Source: Okeania sp. SIO3B5
GTDB lineage: Bacteria > Cyanobacteriota > Cyanobacteriia > Cyanobacteriales > Microcoleaceae
DNA: 35,828 bases
NCBI RefSeq assembly: GCF_010692555.1
Contig: NZ_JAAHHG010000056.1
Location: forward strand, 1 to 35,828
Reading direction: 5' to 3'
Each line of letters opens with the position of its first letter. Position 1 is the first letter of the stretch. Below the pieces are notes generated by a model. That model was not told the origin of the DNA, made no database searches, and saw only the letters and a program-made list of their open reading frames with translations. A program made the position numbers and the translations under genes. Below, in pieces: positions 25,235 to 33,034 of this stretch.

Positions 25235-26413
25235 TTAGGCAATTAAAGTTTTTTCAATGACTTCTCTCAACCTTTTCCATGCTATTTCTCCCTTGAATTG
25301 TTCCCAAAATGACGAAGGTTGGTCGTAAAAATAAAGTATGGCTTCATCTAAACAATAAATAACAGGAACTTCATACCATAATAAATCTACATTCTGATCG
25401 AAAGGATTTTCTTGGCGTATCTTAGTTTTAACTTCCTGGTCTAAATTTTTAACTACAGCGATAGAAAAACAAATATTACAAGGTACTCTAAAATTAAAAA
25501 TTTGTGTACCAACAGATGAAGTAGTTCGATCTTTTCCATATTCTAGACATTGAGTAGAATACTGTCTTAAAGCTTTTGTATTTATAGAGGGTAAATAATC
25601 GATGATAAAAAAAGCATCTCCCCTCATATTAAATGCACCGAAAGGAAGTTCAAAATCAGTTATTTTTCCTACAACCTCAAACTCAAATTTTCCATCTGTA
25701 CTTTTAACGTTCTTTTGTATATCTAAGGCACCTTGATTTTTAAGATTTTTCTCGATTTTGCTTAAGTAATTATTTAAGTTTTTATTATTACCTTCCATTG
25801 TTTCATGAGATTGGTATTGCAGAAATTTTTGAATTTGTAAATTTCCCATTTTCTGCAATTCCTCTAAAAACTCAATGTCTCGGTCTTCTAAATAACCAAA
25901 TTTTTTTCTAGGTTGATTAGTTACAAAATGTGTAATTAGTAATAGTGGATGATAATAAGGATTTTGGCGAGAGACTGTATAATCTTTTAAATCAGCGACT
26001 AATATACTTACAAATTCCTGAGGATGTAAGTTAAAATTTAGGCTATCTATAAAGTAACTATCAATACCAACATTTTCTAGAAACGCCCGCCTTCCAGAAA
26101 TAGAATCAAGTTGTTGAAACAATTTTTGGAAGATTGATTTTAGTTTAGTAATATGACTTTGCTTTAAAATAGAAAATATCATTGATTCAGTTGTATTCAT
26201 TGTCATCGTAATTAATATAGTTATAAATTCCTGATGAGATAAGTTAAAATCTAGGCGATTTATAAAGTAATCATCAATACCAACAGATTCTAGAAACCCT
26301 CGCCTTCCAGAAATAGAATCAAATTGCCGAAACAATCTTTGGAAAATTAATTCTAGTTGAGTAAAGTTATCTCGGTCTAAAATAGAAAATATTATTGCGT
26401 CAGTTGAACTCAT
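25235..26413 (-). CDS. Tandem EAD protein with unknown C-terminal domain
   Basis: ATG 26413, six bases after AAGGAG, gives 392 aa; an ATG at 26434 lacks that spacing. Residues 1-69 are the first half of an EAD (SISGRRGFLESVGIDDYFI). Residues 72-170 are a complete second EAD (SISGRRAFLENVGIDSYFI, then NPYYHPLLLITHFV). The C-terminal 180 residues are the unknown domain shared with 24270-24818 and the 924-aa protein. There is no PNP domain. The truncated first EAD looks like a recent partial tandem duplication. Sharing of EAD type with the PNP proteins predicts that these proteins associate. Confidence 0.82.
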   Translation of the reverse strand: MSSTDAIIFSILDRDNFTQLELIFQRLFRQFDSISGRRGFLESVGIDDYFINRLDFNLSHQEFITILITMTMNTTESMIFSILKQSHITKLKSIFQKLFQQLDSISGRRAFLENVGIDSYFIDSLNFNLHPQEFVSILVADLKDYTVSRQNPYYHPLLLITHFVTNQPRKKFGYLEDRDIEFLEELQKMGNLQIQKFLQYQSHETMEGNNKNLNNYLSKIEKNLKNQGALDIQKNVKSTDGKFEFEVVGKITDFELPFGAFNMRGDAFFIIDYLPSINTKALRQYSTQCLEYGKDRTTSSVGTQIFNFRVPCNICFSIAVVKNLDQEVKTKIRQENPFDQNVDLLWYEVPVIYCLDEAILYFYDQPSSFWEQFKGEIAWKRLREVIEKTLIA

Positions 26414-26433
26414 TGTTTTCTCCTTAATTAGCA

Positions 26434-26749
26434 TTATGTGTTTTTTAATTTTTGATAGTAAGCTGTAAGAAAAATTTCCAATTGGACATCCTTAATCCCT
26501 CCACCTATCCCAACAAACCAAATTACATCAGGCTTAAAATAAGCGATCGCCCTTTCTGCTTCTATCACTACAGGAATTTCCAGCACCAGTCTCGACAATA
26601 CCCACTTCCCACTTTTGACTACCAATAGAAAATTTACCCCTCTCATAAATTGTCCCATTAGGGTGCATCTCTTCCCTCAAATCACTAAGATGAACACGTA
26701 CTGCCATATATTCGATGCGAATTGCCGTTAAAATAACCGCACAAGACAT
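26434..26749 (-). pseudogene. Decayed N-terminal copy of the MTA/SAH-nucleosidase-EAD gene
   Basis: The frame from ATG 26749 ([21 protein letters not shown]) matches the start of the 21064-22155 product. Near 26570 two bases are missing relative to that gene, and the homology continues in another frame ([14 protein letters not shown], then FVGIGGGIKDVQL). Similarity stops after about 95-110 codons. The 75 bases upstream of the ATG also match those upstream of 22155 (ATTGAACTGCTTTCTATTAT), so the duplication included the promoter region. The catalytic second half is absent. Confidence 0.85.
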
Positions 26750-26896
26750 ACCTTTTACCTAGTAATTGAACTGCTTTCTATTATGGCTAATTTATTTTGA
26801 AATGTGTAAAAATTAAACTGCTTTTCAATAAATTTCAACTCATTTCCAATACTGCTCAATTACTTCTATTACCAACTTATTACAGAAAAAAATTAT

Positions 26897-27448
26897 ATGA
26901 ACGACCAAGAACCCATACTTCAAGTTTTTCTATTTGAATACAACAAATTGAAGGAAGAGCAAGTAAAACGTATTGCATTCCGAGACCAAATAATTTATGT
27001 AACCCTGGGAATATTTGGTGGAATTCTTTCCTTTGCTCTATCAAATAAAACTAATTTTTATGCCCTCTTAGTTATTCCTTGGGTTTGCCTAATTCTCGGT
27101 TGGACTTATTTAGTTAATGATGACAAAATTTCTGCTATTGGAAAATATATTCGGTTAAATCTCACAGAAAAAATTAAAGCACAAACAGATGATTCAGATA
27201 TCGAATATATCTTTGGCTGGGAGATTGCTCATAGAAGTGATGAAAGAAGAAAAAGGCGCAAAATACAGCAATTAATTATTGATGAAATTACTTTTGTTTT
27301 CTCTGGTTTAGTTGCTTTATTTGCTTTCTGGTCTCTAGGTACAAATCTTCCTTTGGTGATTCATATATTTTGTGTTGTTGAGCTTATTCTCTTAGTAGTT
27401 TTAGGCATAGAAATTATTATTTATGCCGATTTAGCTAAAGGTCGGTAA
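26897..27448 (+). CDS. Four-TM membrane protein divergent from the conflict locus
   Basis: This 183-aa protein has about four hydrophobic segments in two pairs (roughly 31-50 and 55-72; 130-150 and 155-175). A charged helical middle (AHRSDERRKRRKIQQL) separates them, and a helical N-terminus precedes them (LFEYNKLKEEQVKRI). I do not recognise a named family. It starts 147 bp from the pseudogene at 26749 on the opposite strand, so a divergent promoter region is likely. In immunity loci, paired-TM proteins of this size often act as membrane-disrupting effectors; that is only a suggestion here. No signal peptide is evident. Confidence 0.7.
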   Translation: MNDQEPILQVFLFEYNKLKEEQVKRIAFRDQIIYVTLGIFGGILSFALSNKTNFYALLVIPWVCLILGWTYLVNDDKISAIGKYIRLNLTEKIKAQTDDSDIEYIFGWEIAHRSDERRKRRKIQQLIIDEITFVFSGLVALFAFWSLGTNLPLVIHIFCVVELILLVVLGIEIIIYADLAKGR

Positions 27449-27702
27449 ATAATTAATAATTAACAATTAATAATTAATAATTATTGTCGCTGTTGGCAAT
27501 AATGATAGCGAGGTTTATAGTTCTTTAAAAAAGAAGAAAATATAGTAATGCCTTTAGTTTTTGAACTGCCCGAACCCAATGACAAACTTGATGGCTACCT
27601 GCTATTTTATCGAATCTCATAGAATAATTAGTTTTGAAAGTTGAAAGGGGATTCAAAAATTGCTATATATTAGTTACAAACCTATTTTTTTTAGGAGAAA
27701 TT
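27449..27702. repeat. AT heptamers and a relic of a protease-gene tail
   Basis: 27452-27482 is an ATTAATA-type heptamer run. At 27610-27645 the sequence GAATCTCATAGAATAATTAG and following bases repeat the 3' end of the decayed protease gene at 28330-28362, a sign of an old local duplication. A 24-codon frame at 27550 (MPLVFELPEPNDKLDGYLLFYRIS) precedes it and is not assigned. Confidence 0.5.
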
Positions 27703-27948
27703 ATGAGCGATATTAGCGTCGAAGAATTAGCAGTAATTTTAGAGGAAGATGATAAGTGGTTGACCGAAAATTACAACAAACTTATCCAACAGTATCCAGG
27801 ACAAATGGTGGCTATTAATGAAGGTAAAGTAGTTGCCGTGGGAAGAGAAGTAAGGGATTATTGTGCCGCCCGACAAAAGGCAGGTTTGGTAGGGCCATTA
27901 CTAATAAACGTACCCCATCCCGATGATTTAGAACCATTTTTAATTTAA
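27703..27948 (+). CDS. DUF5678-type small protein
   Basis: ATG 27703, after AGGAGAAATT, gives 81 aa. The pattern KWLTENYNKLIQQYPGQMVAINEGKVVAVG matches the DUF5678 motif (W-x-x-x-N-Y...YPG-x-x-V-A-V...GKVV) that I recall from bacterial small proteins. It is soluble, with a helix then a beta hairpin. Proteins of this type often lie just before a small retropepsin-like protease gene, as here with the decayed gene at 27967, so the pair may be a module. The function is unknown. Confidence 0.75.
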   Translation: MSDISVEELAVILEEDDKWLTENYNKLIQQYPGQMVAINEGKVVAVGREVRDYCAARQKAGLVGPLLINVPHPDDLEPFLI

Positions 27949-27966
27949 GCAAAGGGCACTAATTTT

Positions 27967-28361
27967 ATGGCAATTATTTAGATTTAACTACAAACTGGTC
28001 AACGGTACTTTTCAACCTATAATTACTCTTGGCGTTCTTCTAAAAAATGCCTGGAGACGGGTAGATTTTTACGTCGATTCAGGAGCAAATTATAGTGTGG
28101 TTAGTTCTAAAGTTGCGGAGGAATTTGAGTTTAATTATCTCCAAGAGCGATCGCGTCAATTTACAAGTAGGAGATGGTAGTCTGATTCCAGTTTATTTGC
28201 ACGATTTAGAAATACAGTTGGGCAGGGAAAGATTTACTTGTCTGATTGGATTTTCCCATCGCTTGGGCGTATCCTTTAATGTTTTAGGAAAGCAGGGAAT
28301 TTTTGACAAGTTTAAAATCTGTTTTCTCGAATCTCAGGGAATAATTAGTTTTGAAAGTTGA
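27967..28361 (+). pseudogene. Retropepsin-like aspartyl protease gene, frameshifted
   Basis: ATG 27967 is followed within five codons by a stop, but another frame from 27974 reads RFNYKLVNGTFQPIITLGV, then VDFYVDSGANYSVVSSKVAEEF. The DSGA motif is typical of single-domain aspartyl proteases (clan AA). That frame stops near 28167. The match continues in a third frame from about 28153 (NLQVGDGSLIPVYLHDLEIQ, then NVLGKQGIFDKFKICF). Two frameshifts make this a pseudogene of a protein of about 130 aa. Confidence 0.75.
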
Positions 28362-28399
28362 AAAGTAATTAAGTAAGTTAAGAAATCTAAAACTATTTT

Positions 28400-28525
28400 T
28401 CAATAATTAATAATTAATAATTAATAATTAATAATTACCTCTTCTTTTCAAGGAGAGGATTGACTCAAAGGAAAATTTTTCTTTTTATCCCCTTAAAAGG
28501 GGAGGTTTTAAACCTTAATTATTCG
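28400..28525. repeat. Family D repeat with AT heptamers
   Basis: AATTAAT heptamers are followed by ACCTCTTCTTTTCAAGGAGA, AGGATTGACTCAAAGGAAAA and GGGGAGGTTTTAAACCTTAA. The rest of 28362-28874 is AT-rich upstream DNA of psbZ with a GTTCCCT heptamer-like run at about 28790-28820. Confidence 0.65.
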
Positions 28526-28874
28526 GTAATTATTCTGAGGAAAGATTTGCTAATTTGTCTTTAGTCGCTTCTAGGATAATAAGGTCTGTTGACTTTAACG
28601 ACACTTTTGAATGTTCCATCAAAGTAATAAAAAAGGGAAAAGTTTATATTATATCTCTGAAATGACCTACCTACATCAAAAATTAACCACTCAAATTTAA
28701 GATTATCGTTGCACAGTATGTAGCTAAGAAAAAATTGGTTAGGTATAAACTGATGATGAATCTTAGAGGGCGAAAATATTTTTTCAACCGTTCCCTGTTC
28801 CCTGTTCTCTGTTCCCTGCTATATGATATTCTAATTTTTTATAGGATGAGTTTGTTGTTATACCGGGAGAATAG

Positions 28875-29066
28875 ATGTTAACATTCCTGTTTCAATTTGT
28901 ACTACTTCTATTAGTAGTTTTGTCTTTTATATTAGTAGTTGGCGTACCTGTTGCCTATGCTTCCCCCCAAATTTGGAGTCAAGGCAAACCTTTGATCTTT
29001 ATTGGTTCTGGTTTGTGGGTAGCACTGGTAATTGCAGTAGGTGTTTTGAACTTTTTGGTGGTTTAG
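28875..29066 (+). CDS. psbZ: Photosystem II protein Z
   Basis: The 63-aa protein has two membrane helices and the family's sequence ([20 protein letters not shown], then [20 protein letters not shown]). PsbZ (Ycf9) is a small subunit of the photosystem II core in the thylakoid membrane, close to CP43, and helps stabilise the complex. Length matches other cyanobacterial PsbZ. ATG 28875 follows GGGAGAA. ribH lies downstream in the same direction with a 183-bp gap; the psbZ-ribH neighbourhood is common in cyanobacteria. Confidence 0.96.
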   Translation: MLTFLFQFVLLLLVVLSFILVVGVPVAYASPQIWSQGKPLIFIGSGLWVALVIAVGVLNFLVV

Positions 29067-29249
29067 GCCAGAAATTTTGATTTTAAATTGATAGAATCAG
29101 ACAATTCTATTGGGCAATACCTAGATAAAACGTAGTGTAAGAGGCAAGAGATAGCGAGTTAGTGCTTGTTGCTACTTGACTCTTACTCACCTTTATACTA
29201 AAAGTTATTAGCTTTTATTTCAAAAATTTAACTAAAAAAGAATTCTAAT

Positions 29250-29831
29250 ATGACAGTTTTCGAGGGAACATTTACTCAAACGGACTCCTTACGCTTTGCT
29301 ATTGTGATTGGTCGCTTCAATGACTTAATTACTGGCAAATTGATTGAGGGTTGTCAAGATTGTTTGAAACGCCACGGTGTAGATCCAAACCCAGAGGGTA
29401 CTCAAGTGGATTATGTTTGGGTCCCAGGTAGTTTTGAGATTCCTCTAGTTGCCCGTCAACTGGCCATGAATGGTAGCTATGATGCAGTAATTTGTTTGGG
29501 AGCTGTAATTAAGGGCCAAACTCCTCATTTTGATTATGTAGCTGCTGAAGTATCTAAAGGAATTGCAGCGGCAGCATTTCAAACGGGAGTACCAGTAATT
29601 TTTGGCATTGTAACTACAGATACTATGCAACAAGCTCTAGAGAGAGCTGGCATTAAAAGTAATAAGGGTTGGGAATATGCCATGAATGCTCTGGAAATGG
29701 CTAGTTTGATGCGTCAAATGAGAGGTGGTATAAACTCCTCACCTAATAATCGTAGTATTACTGGTACAACACAAGCGTTACCTATAACTTCAAACCATTT
29801 AGTAGAATCCGATCTATCTCCAGAAGCTTAA
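29250..29831 (+). CDS. ribH: 6,7-dimethyl-8-ribityllumazine synthase
   Basis: The 193-aa enzyme makes the lumazine precursor of riboflavin from 5-amino-6-ribitylaminouracil and dihydroxybutanone phosphate. Characteristic segments are [15 protein letters not shown] near 22-36, [15 protein letters not shown] near 57-71, [19 protein letters not shown] near 82-100 and [20 protein letters not shown] near 115-134. The conserved His of the TPHFDYV motif is present. About 30 residues rich in S, T and N extend the C-terminus beyond the usual end and are probably disordered. No FMN riboswitch was recognised in the 183-bp upstream gap. Confidence 0.96.
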   Translation: MTVFEGTFTQTDSLRFAIVIGRFNDLITGKLIEGCQDCLKRHGVDPNPEGTQVDYVWVPGSFEIPLVARQLAMNGSYDAVICLGAVIKGQTPHFDYVAAEVSKGIAAAAFQTGVPVIFGIVTTDTMQQALERAGIKSNKGWEYAMNALEMASLMRQMRGGINSSPNNRSITGTTQALPITSNHLVESDLSPEA

Positions 29832-29884
29832 CGAAGTCAGAAGTCAGATAGGGGAGCCGTCGGATTGGCGACGTACAGAAGTTA

Positions 29885-29965
29885 TTTTTGTAACGGGGAT
29901 TTGAGCAAGGCTCCAAAAATATTTCGCCTTAAAAGGCGGGGTTGCGCGACCCAATTTTTTTGAGA
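29885..29965 (+). mobile_element. Orphan IS200/IS605-like end sequence, second copy
   Basis: TTTTTGTAACGGGGATTTGA and the following GCAAGGCTCCAAAAA repeat the minus-strand block at 3496-3590. A hairpin (CGCCTT with AAGGCG, 29926-29937) and GACCCAATTT follow. There is no tnpA or tnpB beside it. Confidence 0.5.
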
Positions 29966-30011
29966 AACCAAGCTATCTACAATTTTTGATCGGAAAAAAT
30001 CTGCTAGAGGG

Positions 30012-30040
30012 TTGACAAATAAAATTATTTGTGAAATTAT
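30012..30040 (+). promoter_or_regulatory. Probable promoter of tRNA-Gly
   Basis: A perfect TTGACA (30012-30017) is followed after 17 bases by AATTAT (30035-30040), a partial -10 match, 19 bases before the tRNA. Confidence 0.55.
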
Positions 30041-30059
30041 AGATGTATGGTTAAAAACT

Positions 30060-30130
30060 GCGGGTATAGCTCAGTGGTAGAGCGCAACCTTGCCAAGGTT
30101 GATGTCGCGCGTTCGAATCGCGTTACCCGC
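30060..30130 (+). tRNA. tRNA-Gly (GCC)
   Basis: A 71-nt cloverleaf: acceptor stem GCGGGTA with TACCCGC, D arm GCTC-AGTGGTA-GAGC, anticodon arm CAACC-TTGCCAA-GGTTG with anticodon GCC, and T arm GCGCG-TTCGAAT-CGCGT (one G-T pair). The 3' CCA is not encoded, so it must be added by the nucleotidyltransferase system, to which the 5456-8206 protein may belong. Confidence 0.96.
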
Positions 30131-30330
30131 TTAATTAAGGGTGAAACTTTTGACTAATAAAGCTTAAGTTCGTCTATTAAATAGTTCAAACAATGGAATA
30201 TCAAGAATAAAATTTTTTCCTTGTTCCCTGTTTCCTCTTGCTTTTGCTATAAGTTAGAATTGGGATAATATACCTATGCTGATTATTAGATTGTCTTTTT
30301 TCTATCAACGCCGTCGGTTCTACGATTACT

Positions 30331-30735
30331 TTGCGACCTCAAAAAGCTCTGAAAATTGATTTGAATGGAGAGTACCCCTGTCCATGTAGACGTAGGGGCA
30401 ACTTAATTCCAATAACCCTGACAGATGCCTTTGGCTGTAATCGCTGTCAGCAAATATTTGTGGTAAATGAAAGTGGGGATACTATTGAACAACTCTCGAC
30501 TCACTATCCCTACAAACCAGCTTGGCGATGGACAGGCAAACATTGGAATCGTGCCTATTCTAATTGGAGGGCGCATTATTTACCAATAGCTATAGTAATG
30601 ATTTTAGTCCCATTAGTGATTTGGTTACCTCTGGCCTTACATTCTCCTGGTTCTAATATAGTTATTTGGGCACTGGTGGCAGTGGTTTTGGCTATGCTTC
30701 CTGCCTTGATTGTCTGGCTTGCTTATAGACGGTGA
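30331..30735 (+). CDS. Zinc-ribbon-like two-TM conserved cyanobacterial protein
   Basis: The 134-aa protein starts with a cytoplasmic part holding CPCRRRG and, 20 residues later, CNRC, a likely four-cysteine metal ribbon. Two membrane helices follow near the end (YLPIAIVMILVPLVIWLPLA and IVIWALVAVVLAMLPALIVW). It looks like a small conserved cyanobacterial membrane protein of unknown role. The start is uncertain: TTG 30331 or the ATT two codons earlier, with no ATG in the right place. A stretch of AT heptamers lies just downstream. Confidence 0.7.
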   Translation: MRPQKALKIDLNGEYPCPCRRRGNLIPITLTDAFGCNRCQQIFVVNESGDTIEQLSTHYPYKPAWRWTGKHWNRAYSNWRAHYLPIAIVMILVPLVIWLPLALHSPGSNIVIWALVAVVLAMLPALIVWLAYRR

Positions 30736-30756
30736 CCTGAGTAGGGAAGTGTTCAA

Positions 30757-30885
30757 CAATTAATAATTAATAATTAATAATTAATAATTACCTCTCCTTG
30801 AAAAGAAAAGGTAAGACTCAAAGGAAAATTTTTTCTTGTTTCTCCTTTTAAGGAGAGGCTTCAAACCTTAATTATTCGGTCAACA
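30757..30885. repeat. Family D repeat with AT heptamers
   Basis: AATTAAT heptamers lead into CCTCTCCTTGAAAAG, then AAGACTCAAAGGAAAA and CTTTTAAGGAGAGG, ending GCTTCAAACCTTAATTATTC. CCTCTCCTT and AAGGAGAGG can pair over an internal loop. Confidence 0.7.
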
Positions 30886-30942
30886 TAGGAGTAATTGGTA
30901 GTCCTGCTTGCGTAATGATATATAGGAAAAAGGAATACCCTT

Positions 30943-31127
30943 CAATAATTAATAATTAATAATTAATAATTAATAATTAATAATTAATAATTAATAATTA
31001 ATAATTAATAATTAATAATTAATAATTAATAATTACCTCTCCTTGAAAACGGATAGGATTGACTAAAAGGAAATTTTTTTCTTGTTTATCCTTTAAAGGA
31101 GAGGCTTCAAACCTTAATTCTTCGGTC
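30943..31127. repeat. Family D repeat with a long AT heptamer array
   Basis: About 12-13 units of AATTAAT (30943-31034) lead into CCTCTCCTTGAAAAC, AGGATTGACTAAAAGGAAA and CCTTTAAAGGAGAGGCTTC. This is the longest heptamer array in the window. It is followed to 31573 by AT-rich DNA without a convincing gene. Confidence 0.75.
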
Positions 31128-31573
31128 ATGGGAGCAAGAAGCTTCCACTGTTCTCGTAACAAAAATAATGACAATGCACGACTATTAATATGCACAACCA
31201 CCGAATAATTAATATGAACTGACTAATAATTATCGAAAAGGTTATTTTTTCTGTGTTAATTATTTAATAATTAAAGTTTCAACTAATTTTCTTAAGCAGG
31301 GTAGTAGGAAATAGTGGGAAATTTCAGACATTTTCAAGAGAATGAAGAAGAGTATTTTTACAACTTTTAAGGCATTTTTTGCTAAAGTCCCGTTACTAAT
31401 TAATGAGACCTAAGATCGCGCAGCAAAACGAAAAAAGATGAGATATTAAAGCAGAAAATAAGTAATACTAATTCCCAAAAGTATTGCTATACTTGGGCAA
31501 GACTTCAGTTGTTAACTAATCAGCACAAGCAAAATCACTTTTTTGTTAATTTCAGCTAAGTTAATGTTAATTA

Positions 31574-31834
31574 GGGTTTGCTGAAAAAGTCTTTTTGTTG
31601 AGGTAGGAGTCAGGAGACAACCCACCCCTCGCCCCTCCCAGGAGGGGGAGACAGGAGAAATGGCTTGGGAGCGAGGAGGTAGGAGTAAGAATTTTCCCAA
31701 GATTGTTCTGCCCAACTATGCGCCTAAAATACTAACTTTTTGAGCATGAAGAGCTGAAAAGCTTGCACTTTTGTTTACCCCAAACAGGCACTTGTCTTTA
31801 TATGTCAATGCTTTTAGATTTAATCAGCAAGCCC
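31574..31834. mobile_element. Family A inverted-repeat element, copy 3
   Basis: This 261-bp element has ends GGGTTTGCTGA and TCAGCAAGCCC and is flanked by TAATTA on both sides (31568-31573 and 31835-31840). Internal blocks are shared with copies 1 and 2. It is non-coding. Confidence 0.8.
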
Positions 31835-31976
31835 TAATTATTCTTATGTTTGTTTCTCCCTGTACGGACGTTGCATGCAACGTCCCTACCCACTCCCCTA
31901 CTCCCCTGTTCAACAAAATGTAGAAAAGTTTTTGAGAAATGGTGTAAGTATTCTGGAGGAAATGCTTACAAAAATT

Positions 31977-32004
31977 ACCCTATATGATGCTTTTCATATA
32001 GGGT
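31977..32004 (-). terminator. Likely terminator downstream of desC
   Basis: A perfect 11-bp stem, ACCCTATATGA (31977-31987) with TCATATAGGGT (31994-32004), has a six-base loop. Read on the minus strand it is followed by AATTTTTG, a fair U-run. Confidence 0.6.
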
Positions 32005-32086
32005 GAAAAAATTAATTTAGGGTGTATAGCAGTTGAAGGAAAGGTTAGGACAGTTCAAAAGTTTAAAACTCAGACAAAGTAAGACT

Positions 32087-32178
32087 TTTCCTTCTTACTT
32101 CTTACTTCTTACTTCTTACTTCTTACTTTTTCCTTCTTACTTCTTACTTCTTCCTTCTTCCTTCTTCCTTCTTCCTTC
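32087..32178. repeat. CTTCTTA / CTTCTTC heptamer tandem repeat
   Basis: About 12 copies of a 7-bp pyrimidine unit, with the unit changing along the array from CTTCTTA to CTTCTTC, end eight bases from the desC stop codon. Confidence 0.9.
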
Positions 32179-32185
32179 CGTTATG

Positions 32186-33001
32186 CTATTTTGTTGCCAA
32201 TTTCACATCAGTTGCTAAACCAAAAACTTGTAATAATTGAATCATCATCCAAGTCGTATCAATTTCCCACCATTGCAAACCATGACGTGCAGAATACTGA
32301 AAAGCATGATGGTTATTGTGCCAACCTTCACCATAAGTTAATACGGCTACCCACCAACAGTTAGTAGAAGAATCACCAGCATCATAAGTACGATAACCAA
32401 ATTTATGAGTGGCACTATTAACTAACCAAGTGCAGTGAAAAACAGCAACTATTCTGAAGAAAATACCCCAAACTACAAAAGGTAAACCTCCTATAAGGAA
32501 AAGTAAAATGCCAAAAGCAAACTGAATGGGAATAAAGTTATTTTGCAAAAATTTATAAACAGGATCGTCTGCTATATCTTTGGTATAGCGAGGAACTTCC
32601 GATCTGATTGGTAGATGATGAAGCATCCAACCCATGTGACTCCACCAAAACCCACGATGGGAGTCATGGGGATCTTGTTCATTATCTGAATGTAGGTGAT
32701 GAATACGGTGTAAACCTACCCAGTCACAAACTCCACCTTGACAGGCAAGTGTACCGCAAAAAACTAAGAAGTATTCCAGCCACTTGGGAGTTTTAAAGCT
32801 GCGGTGTGTCACCATACGATGAAAGCCTAATGTAATACCTAGACCACCTGTAATCCAATGTAATAATAAGGCTAAACCAACTGCAGTCCAACTAAAGTTA
32901 CTGGGAAGCAGGGCAAACAAGGCTCCAATATGCAGGAATGCCATAAAGCCTATTATGCTCCAATCAGGGGAAAATTTTTCTGATGTTGTTGAAATTGTCA
33001 T
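32186..33001 (-). CDS. desC: Delta-9 acyl-lipid fatty acid desaturase
   Basis: From ATG 33001 the product is 271 aa, the usual DesC length; the in-frame TTG at 33034 is less likely. The three histidine boxes are present: HRMVTH, HRIHH and, late in the protein, HNNHH, which bind the di-iron centre. Hydrophobic segments (FMAFLHIGALFALLPSNF, WLEYFLVFCGTLACQGG, FAFGILLFLIGGLPFVVWGI) match a membrane-bound desaturase. DesC puts the first double bond into C18 or C16 acyl chains of membrane lipids, the first step of cyanobacterial fatty-acid desaturation. It is divergent from the PLP-enzyme gene, with a 500-bp AT-rich spacer. Confidence 0.9.
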   Translation of the reverse strand: MTISTTSEKFSPDWSIIGFMAFLHIGALFALLPSNFSWTAVGLALLLHWITGGLGITLGFHRMVTHRSFKTPKWLEYFLVFCGTLACQGGVCDWVGLHRIHHLHSDNEQDPHDSHRGFWWSHMGWMLHHLPIRSEVPRYTKDIADDPVYKFLQNNFIPIQFAFGILLFLIGGLPFVVWGIFFRIVAVFHCTWLVNSATHKFGYRTYDAGDSSTNCWWVAVLTYGEGWHNNHHAFQYSARHGLQWWEIDTTWMMIQLLQVFGLATDVKLATK

Positions 33002-33034
33002 GAAAATCTCTAGGTTAAGAACTAAATAGCTCAA

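Noticed and set aside
14319-26749. Diversity-generating retroelement as an explanation for the repeated coding segments
   Set aside because: No reverse transcriptase or template/variable repeat pair with adenine-biased changes was seen; gene and domain duplication explains the repeats.
29067-29249. FMN riboswitch before ribH
   Set aside because: None of the conserved FMN-aptamer segments are visible in this short AT-rich gap.
30943-31034. Regular repeat array that could be taken for CRISPR
   Set aside because: The unit is 7 bp with no spacers and no cas genes nearby; it is a heptamer tandem repeat.
31341-31412. Short frame MKKSIFTTFKAFFAKVP
   Set aside because: Only 23 codons, in repeat-rich DNA, with no homology I recognise and no clear ribosome site.
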